A stretch of 27,801 nt of DNA from positions 194,576-222,376 of the forward strand of contig NW_003141314.1 of the NCBI RefSeq assembly GCF_000003605.2. Reading direction: 5' to 3'. The notes under the pieces are model-generated. The model had not been told where the DNA came from. It saw only the letters and a program-made list of their open reading frames with translations, and did not search any database. The number at the start of each line of letters is the position of its first letter. Positions within the stretch are counted from its first letter, which is position 1. Below are positions 23,701-27,801 of the stretch, piece after piece. The stretch is from Saccoglossus kowalevskii. Taxonomy: Eukaryota > Hemichordata > Enteropneusta > Harrimaniidae. The position numbers were made by a program, and so were the translations under genes.

Positions 23701-26700
23701 TGGCAATGAGGCACTTCATAGGACTTAATGTTGTTTATTTTTGCTCTATCAGAGATCCCTTGTAGGAGCTAGTGAACGCATTCTTTTGTTTTAATGAAGA
23801 AAAGAGAAATGAATGTTTTTGTTTTGAACATTTTTCCATTTACTGGTTGTGGCTAAAAATGTCAGCTTTTAGTCTGTTTTTGCACTTTCCTATGTTAATT
23901 ACAAAAAGGTCACAGTTAAGAACTGATAAACGTACATGTGATATTACAAACCTCTTTATTAATGTAAATTACTAGCACAGTACATATTTTAGTTTTCACT
24001 GGACTCCTGGAGACCAATGAGAAAGAAAGAAGGTAATAGACTTACTGTTGTAATGTGGCAACCCCTCTCTCTTTGTAGTGTACTTCCGTCTTAACTTGTT
24101 CCAACTCCAGTTTGAGTTTGGCCACCCGATGCTTGGCAGTGGACACCTCCTGTTTGAGTAAATCAGGGTCATATTTCGTGGTGCTTCCTGATGACCCGGA
24201 TGAGCACACTGGGAGCAAAATATATCAGTATTATGGTTACTACAAAGTTACATTAATAAAATACCATTACAGTTGTCCTTGCTATACCATGCAGCTTACA
24301 CAAAAACACACACAGAGTTCATCTACAGATTCAGTTACTCTGACATTGCACTGCATTTTTGAGAAACGAGTCCTGGCATTATAAATTAATTTATGTATCA
24401 TATTTGCTTTATAAAAAGTGAATCTCTAAAAAAATTGGATGTAAATTAACAGTTGAATGTATTATATACTGGATTATTAAAATATAACTTATTTTGACCA
24501 GACATGACTAATAAAACAAACACAGTATCTCAGTTGAACGACGTCAGTTTGGTGATTCAGGGAAAATTTGGAAATCTCACAATAGCAAACATTTCCGGTC
24601 ACAGTGACTTTTATGATTGTGATCAAGTTGTCAAAATTACAAATATATTTTGTTTTTATGACAAATATAATTTTATTTCAGGTATTTCTTATTCTTTGTA
24701 AAAAATTCCAAAACAATAATAATCACAATAATTATTGTTTTAATTGCCCTTCCATAATTGTATATACGGTACTTTATTCAATTTAAGATTTTGTTGGTTA
24801 AAACATTCCAGTACCATCCCTATAGATTACTTTAGCATAGATAACTTTATCCGACGAGTCAAGAAATTTTGTTTCAAGCCAGCAATAACCAATACTGTGT
24901 TTGAATTTGGAAAAAAAAATCGATAATAAAAATTGGCCTCGTACATGAATTTAAAGAGTGTTAAAGTGATATTGGTAATAGAGCTCCAACTCTAGTTTGT
25001 CCAATCGCATAGTTAATATAAATTTGTGGAATGTCCCACCAACAACATCAACTGATAAAGAAACACAAGAGAATATCAAATTTAGTCAGCCAATTAAAAA
25101 CTCCTCAAGCACGGTGGTCCTGCCAGCAAGATCAGACATTATAATGCTTCAAAGCCTGCTTGGAAGTTGAACGTTTCACCCAGGAACGGATGTGAGTTAC
25201 GGATATAAAAAAGTGGGATAGGCTAGACTGTAATAATGTTTGTTGCTGTTTCACACTTCCCAAAGCAAGTGGAATTGGATGTGAATTTTATTAGGACATG
25301 CAATTGAAATTACTGAAATGCCAATGCATATTAACTTCCGTGGGAAAGCAGACTGCACACCCTATTAAACAGAGTCCTACCAACACACTGTAACACAAAC
25401 TTTTGTTGAAATCAGAAAAAAAGGTTGTATGAAGAAAATCAATCTTTTTTTCAATAAATTAGTATACCGGTAGTGTATGTATAAGTGTGATTTATAACAA
25501 GTTTAGAAACATTCCCACAAGCTATGTTGGTTTTCATGAAGTTATTTATAAATCAAAACAGAAATATTTAATTTAGTAATAATTCAATATTTTTGTAATG
25601 GTATTACTATATGTTCTCTCTTTGATACTGTGTGTGTTTTACATAAATGGTTCGTTACGAATGTTAATATAGTAAAAGCGGATGAGTTGTGAGTTTGGTG
25701 AATTTGAAATCACAATAAAACAACAATTTCTGATTATATGCATTTCTAATAGATTGAATATGGTAATTGTTTTCAGTGGTTGCTTTGACAATTACTGTAT
25801 TTGCTCTATTAGTAGTATTTGTGTTTACAAACATTCTGGAGATGTTTTTTGGGTCAAAATAATTTGTATTTTAACGGTTTAGTTTTACATTATAATAAAT
25901 GCAATTTAAATTTTAGCCACAAGATATTTCTGCAATATGAGTATATTTCGTAAGGTAAAAAATGTCATTATTTTTTCTTGATTCAAGTAAACTGTAAATT
26001 TTGTGGGTCATGAAATCACTCGTGTATCAAATACAAGACAGCCGTGATTTCAGTTTCTGAACCCGAGCACCTTTTTATACTCCATATTCCTCAAAAACCA
26101 CAAGCATAAAACAATGCTTGTACCACTTCACAATCCTCACATACAGACATTCCTTGTACAGTAGTATGTGTTTTTTTCTGCATTCAAAAAGCAGAAACAA
26201 ATAGTTCCAATACTTACAACTAGTCCGTGACGGAAAACCATTCAGAGCGTTGTTTAGATGCTGGAACTGCAAATAAAATAAAAGAGATCCCATATTTCAG
26301 ATATGTATGTTAGCTAGCGTGCTCTCTACACAACGAGAACTTGACAACATTTTGATAAATTGAGTTTTTCAGGTTCCGCAAATAACTCCATTGTACACCA
26401 GTGGAATAGCGTGCCACACTATGCTTTTTTTCTAGTTAAAATGGCATTCCATTTTGCAAATCTATTGAGGTACCATCCCCTGGCCAATATATACATCATC
26501 AAATGTTAGAGAGGATGGATACTTAGAAACTAGCTGCACATTATGAATTTAAGAGATGCTCCTAAATTTAGTAAGATTTAAGAAATCTGGACACTCATTG
26601 ATTTAGAAAGTAGGTATGTATGATAAGACCCTGTAGTACCTGTACTCTCAAAATGAAATGGGCTTGACAGTGAGAGTAGGATTTCTATTATAAATTACAT

Positions 26701-27558
26701 GACGTATTTATCAGCAAACACAGCATCATTCGAGCACGTTTTACATTGTTCTGGGAGTGACGTTTTAGATATTTGAAAAGTAGAAATGCTGCTTTAAATA
26801 CTTCTCCAGCCATACATCATTAAAAATTACAAGTTAATTCTTGTGAAAGATATTGAGAAAATAAGTTATTTCTAGTTTGAGTGACTCATCAGTATATGTG
26901 TTGTGTATGAAGTATGTCTGTCTTTAATTGAAGCATAAGTTGTACAACAATTCACATACCATTCATGAAGCGTAATTATTCTTGTGGCATTTGGAAAAGT
27001 AACTTTGAGATTAATACAATAATGATGACATGCTGACCATCAGAAGCCAGCCCAGTATTCAATTAGTCGTATTTAGTCGACAGTCCAATTAGGTATCAGA
27101 ATTTAGATCGAAAGCAACAAGTGACTACCATATTTGCTTTATTTGTAGCACATGTGACTACCATATTTGCTTTATTTGTAGCACATGTGACTACCATATT
27201 TGCTTTATTTGCAGCACATGTGACTACCATATTTGCTTTATTTGCAGCACATGTGACTACCATATTTGCTTTATTTGTAGCACATGTGCTTTAAAATACA
27301 GAGGTACCGTTATATATAAAATCGAAATAAGACATATTTTAGCAATCCAAAATAATGATTTTTTTTTCATGATGATGAGATGAAGAAAGATGACCAAATA
27401 ACTTACTTCGTCCTGAGCTAAAGCTAGTCGCTGTTGTTTGACGGCGTATATTTCCTGTTTGGCGTGTAAATCATCCTGCGCTGTGTAAAGGTACTCTTTC
27501 AACATCTTCTCTTGTGCCTGCCTCCATTGTTGACGAGGATCATCAATTTGGTTTCTCT
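14650..27558 (-). CDS. KIBRA / WWC-family Hippo pathway scaffold (5'-partial, 19 exons)
   Basis: Minus-strand join of 19 exons whose phases all agree: 27407-27558, 26218-26266, 24046-24208, 22095-22224, 21787-21992, 21243-21470, 20828-20917, 20495-20672, 19755-20334, 19354-19465, 18586-18744, 17926-18112, 17320-17484, 16931-17043, 16150-16759, 15615-15707, 15254-15416, 14832-15018, 14650-14710. They encode 1207 residues and TGA; the start and WW1 lie beyond the right edge. Recognition rests on family-specific blocks in order: IDDPRQQW at the end of WW2, coiled coils, [37 protein letters not shown], a C2 domain (LKYD to [10 protein letters not shown]), [47 protein letters not shown] and SFREKMAFF. 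In other animals KIBRA binds LATS, Merlin/NF2, PTPN14/Pez and aPKC at the apical cortex and restrains YAP/Yorkie. It is longer than human KIBRA (1113 residues), mainly through a Gln-rich insert. Confidence 0.95.
14832..15018 (-). CDS. KIBRA exon: C-terminal helical region
   Basis: Encodes residues 1127-1187 of the visible protein ([11 protein letters not shown] to IMSF), including a Gln/Glu/Lys-rich helix and the [11 protein letters not shown] block that corresponds to the vertebrate AAKDVHRLR segment. AG acceptor at 15019 side, donor TTCAG|GTATTT. Confidence 0.9.
15254..15416 (-). CDS. KIBRA exon: [12 protein letters not shown] block
   Basis: Encodes residues 1072-1125, with the highly conserved [14 protein letters not shown] and a following coiled-coil helix ([17 protein letters not shown]). 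Donor GCAG|GTAC. Confidence 0.92.
15615..15707 (-). CDS. KIBRA exon: aPKC-binding-type motif
   Basis: A phase 0-0 exon of 31 codons, [18 protein letters not shown] then [13 protein letters not shown]. This basic [10 protein letters not shown] region corresponds to the aPKC-binding segment defined in human KIBRA. Flanking splice sites are CAG|CTTAAT and AAG|GTAAGG. Confidence 0.93.
16150..16759 (-). CDS. KIBRA exon: Gln/Met-rich insert and FSPGP block
   Basis: This 610-bp exon encodes residues 837-1040. It starts [13 protein letters not shown], then runs through 11 consecutive Gln (codons at 16687-16719), a second Gln/Leu-rich stretch, and a Met-rich segment with MPEQM, MPEHL, MYEQI and MQEQM units. 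It ends in conserved DKETNTD and [16 protein letters not shown]. The Gln/Met part has no counterpart I recognise in vertebrate WWC proteins. Confidence 0.92.
16498..16725 (-). repeat. coding CAG/CAA triplet repeats (polyglutamine)
   Basis: Two clusters of mixed CAA/CAG codons within one KIBRA exon, 16687-16725 and 16498-16620. Codons alternate rather than forming a pure CAG run, which usually limits slippage. Length polymorphism is still likely. Confidence 0.85.
16931..17043 (-). CDS. KIBRA exon: linker after C2
   Basis: Encodes [20 protein letters not shown] onward to EELES plus two bases of a split codon. The helical segment aligns by position with the VSALLEQTAVELEKR region of human KIBRA. 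Confidence 0.88.
17320..17484 (-). CDS. KIBRA exon: end of C2 domain
   Basis: A phase 0-0 exon of 55 codons beginning [10 protein letters not shown] and including [14 protein letters not shown], the last strands of the C2 domain, followed by a Ser/Asn-rich linker. Confidence 0.93.
17926..18112 (-). CDS. KIBRA exon: middle of C2 domain
   Basis: Encodes [11 protein letters not shown] onward through [10 protein letters not shown] and [10 protein letters not shown] to DEDCL. VFNEVF is a hallmark of WWC C2 domains. Conserved Ca2+-coordinating Asp clusters are not obvious, as in other WWC C2 domains. Confidence 0.93.
18159..18389. mobile_element. GC-rich insertion flanked by TTGAATG in a KIBRA intron
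   Basis: A block of about 200 bp (18186-18385) is strikingly GC-rich inside an AT-rich intron. The heptamer TTGAATG occurs on both sides (18159-18165 and 18383-18389), as a target-site duplication would. On the minus strand the block can be read as a short frame ending [14 protein letters not shown] and a stop, reminiscent of the tail of a retroelement reading frame, but no family could be named. A SINE- or LINE-end-derived insertion is the likeliest reading. Confidence 0.4.
18586..18744 (-). CDS. KIBRA exon: start of C2 domain
   Basis: Encodes [15 protein letters not shown], then [20 protein letters not shown] and the first C2 strands, ending in a split Val codon at AAAGT|GTGAGT. It matches the RIQIALKYDEK segment of human KIBRA. 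Confidence 0.93.
18745..19353 (-). other. KIBRA intron
   Basis: A 609-bp intron with no recognisable element beyond A/T homopolymer runs. The acceptor is GTTGAACAG and the donor AAGAG|GTAAAG. Confidence 0.8.
19354..19465 (-). CDS. KIBRA exon: [14 protein letters not shown] block
   Basis: Encodes [14 protein letters not shown] then [20 protein letters not shown]. The latter is almost identical to the vertebrate [19 protein letters not shown] segment that precedes the C2 domain. Confidence 0.95.
19755..20334 (-). CDS. KIBRA exon: Ser/Pro-rich linker with PPxY
   Basis: A 580-bp exon encoding [15 protein letters not shown] through SESIA. It contains [20 protein letters not shown], equivalent to the mitotic (Aurora/CDK1) phosphorylation region of human KIBRA, and a GPPPSYQQ sequence whose PPxY core lies at 20053-20067. 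The rest is low-complexity and divergent. Confidence 0.93.
20495..20672 (-). CDS. KIBRA exon: Ser-rich GSL repeats
   Basis: Encodes [16 protein letters not shown], followed by three GSL-type units and NVSFTDIYG, ending at LQEK|GTGGG. It is equivalent to the SSPGSLTSSRGSLVASS region of human KIBRA. Confidence 0.92.
20828..20917 (-). CDS. KIBRA exon: coiled coil
   Basis: Encodes [17 protein letters not shown] and [12 protein letters not shown], the helix that in human reads LNSKRNQLVRELEEAT. Both junctions are split Arg/Ser codons. Confidence 0.92.
21243..21470 (-). CDS. KIBRA exon: [10 protein letters not shown] coiled coil
   Basis: Encodes [19 protein letters not shown] onward with [35 protein letters not shown] and [10 protein letters not shown]. 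This is one of the most conserved WWC segments (human IQLAKLDSEAWPG, RLILINEKEELLKEM, SPRKWTQGEVEQLE). Confidence 0.95.
21787..21992 (-). CDS. KIBRA exon: SSQT/SGDFG region
   Basis: Encodes [17 protein letters not shown] onward with [16 protein letters not shown] and [16 protein letters not shown]. The last part corresponds to LAEKVRLRLRYEEAKRR in vertebrates. Confidence 0.94.
22095..22224 (-). CDS. KIBRA exon: coiled coil
   Basis: Encodes [19 protein letters not shown] onward to [12 protein letters not shown]. It aligns in order with human KIDKKMSDAQGSYKLDEAQA and GEKEKQDLIKSL. Confidence 0.94.
22225..24045 (-). other. KIBRA intron, 1.8 kb
   Basis: No exon-like frame is supported on either strand. 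It holds the TGATGACATCA tandem repeat at 22431-22492 and otherwise AT-rich DNA. Confidence 0.75.
22431..22492. repeat. three-unit 21-bp tandem repeat with CRE/AP-1-like core
   Basis: Units at 22431-22450, 22451-22471 and 22472-22492 share ATGATGACATCATCACATC-like sequence. Each carries TGATGACAT, and the first two contain the palindrome GATGACATCAT, one substitution from a CRE/ATF site. It is intronic. Confidence 0.6.
24046..24208 (-). CDS. KIBRA exon: [11 protein letters not shown] coiled coil
   Basis: Encodes [20 protein letters not shown], then [19 protein letters not shown] and [13 protein letters not shown], matching the human SSSKYDPEILKAEIATAKSR region. Splice sites CCCAG|TGTG and CAACA|GTAAG. 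Confidence 0.95.
24209..26217 (-). other. KIBRA intron, 2.0 kb
   Basis: AT-rich intron with no supported gene. Short open frames on the plus strand (24504-24701, 25682-25882) have intron-like composition and no family features. Confidence 0.75.
26218..26266 (-). CDS. KIBRA 49-bp microexon
   Basis: Encodes [16 protein letters not shown] plus one base, between TTTGCAG|TTCCAG and AGTT|GTAAGTA. It continues the helix after LALAQDE exactly where human has YQQLHAVWEHKLGSQ. It is too short to stand alone but phase and homology position support it. Confidence 0.88.
26267..27406 (-). other. KIBRA intron containing a minisatellite
   Basis: A 1140-bp intron between the first visible exon and the microexon. 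The only structured part is the 33-bp repeat array close to the 5' splice site; the remainder shows nothing recognisable. Confidence 0.75.
27121..27285. repeat. 33-bp minisatellite, five exact-length units
   Basis: Five head-to-tail 33-bp copies beginning GTGACTACCATATTTGCTTT differ at a single T/C position (units 3 and 4 have GCAGC, the others GTAGC). On the KIBRA strand each unit includes AATAAA. A partial sixth unit (GTGCTTTA) follows. Confidence 0.95.
27407..27558 (-). CDS. KIBRA first visible exon: end of WW2 and first coiled coil
   Basis: After two bases of a split codon it encodes [20 protein letters not shown], then [19 protein letters not shown] and [15 protein letters not shown] is the end of the second WW domain, which in WWC proteins has Ile in place of the second Trp. 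WW1 and the rest of WW2 are in exons beyond the window. Donor GACGAA|GTAAGT. Confidence 0.95.
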
Positions 27559-27801
27559 CTGTCAGAAAAAAGGACATTAAACATTGAAATGGCGTCATCG
27601 CAAGCAATGTTGTTAATGTTCAATTTGTGTAATCAATTATCAATTTATGCTTAGCCCTCAAGTTAAAAGTCCCTTGATTTTTTATTAATATATGACTGAA
27701 AAAAAAGACGTGAACGAAACCCCACCAGGAAAAATGTAATTCATTACTGCCGGAATTTATTGCTAAAACGACAATAAATAAACTGCATCTCTAATGTTAG
27801 A
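27559..27801 (-). other. KIBRA intron, truncated by the window edge
   Basis: Begins at the acceptor TTTTTCTGACAG preceding the first visible exon and continues past the right end. No WW1 exon is visible in these 243 bases. Confidence 0.7.

Overview
This is an animal nuclear genome window, AT-rich outside its exons. It has split genes with GT-AG introns, polyadenylation signals, polyglutamine-coding triplets and small dispersed repeats. The two convincing genes are a KIBRA/WWC orthologue (Hippo pathway scaffold) and a long protein joining a GlnD/DUF294-type nucleotidyltransferase-like region to tetratricopeptide repeats (TPRs). From memory, the second type is common in marine invertebrates such as amphioxus, hemichordates, cnidarians and lophotrochozoans. 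The species cannot be fixed from sequence alone; an invertebrate is the best guess. No rRNA, tRNA, CRISPR or bacterial operon structure was seen.

Left part (1-7003, + strand). About 1.8 kb of upstream DNA precedes a two-exon coding region: exon 1 CDS 1802-2255, intron 2256-2768, exon 2 2769-7003. The join keeps the frame and gives 1562 residues: an acidic N-terminus, an NTase-like module with a degenerate acidic motif, then 16 uniform 44-residue TPR units up to the C-terminus. A short inverted-repeat element lies in the intron, and a TTAA-flanked element lies just after the stop codon.

Middle part (7004-14649). Mostly intergenic. It holds the TTAA element (7115-7491), microsatellites, one weak candidate terminal exon on the + strand (11105-11352, with AATAAA 43 bases after its stop) and the probable 3' UTR of the KIBRA gene (about 13.67-14.65 kb).

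Right part (14650-27801, - strand). Nineteen coding exons of a KIBRA/WWC gene can be read and joined with consistent phase into 1207 residues plus stop. They begin inside the second WW domain and run through the coiled coils, Ser-rich linker, C2 domain, Gln-rich insert, aPKC-binding-type motif and conserved C-terminus. The 5' end (WW1, most of WW2, promoter) lies beyond the right edge. The two genes are convergent. KIBRA acts upstream of Hippo/LATS signalling at the apical cortex. Nothing in the sequence links it functionally to the TPR gene; the proximity looks incidental.

Points most worth a second look: a PPxY motif inside this WW-domain protein; loss of the vertebrate-type C-terminal PDZ ligand; a lineage-specific Gln/Met-rich insert; an intronic 33-bp minisatellite that puts five AATAAA hexamers on the sense strand of KIBRA; a GC-rich insertion flanked by TTGAATG in a KIBRA intron; and the apparently inactive NTase-like domain fused to a near-perfect TPR array encoded by one 4.2-kb exon.
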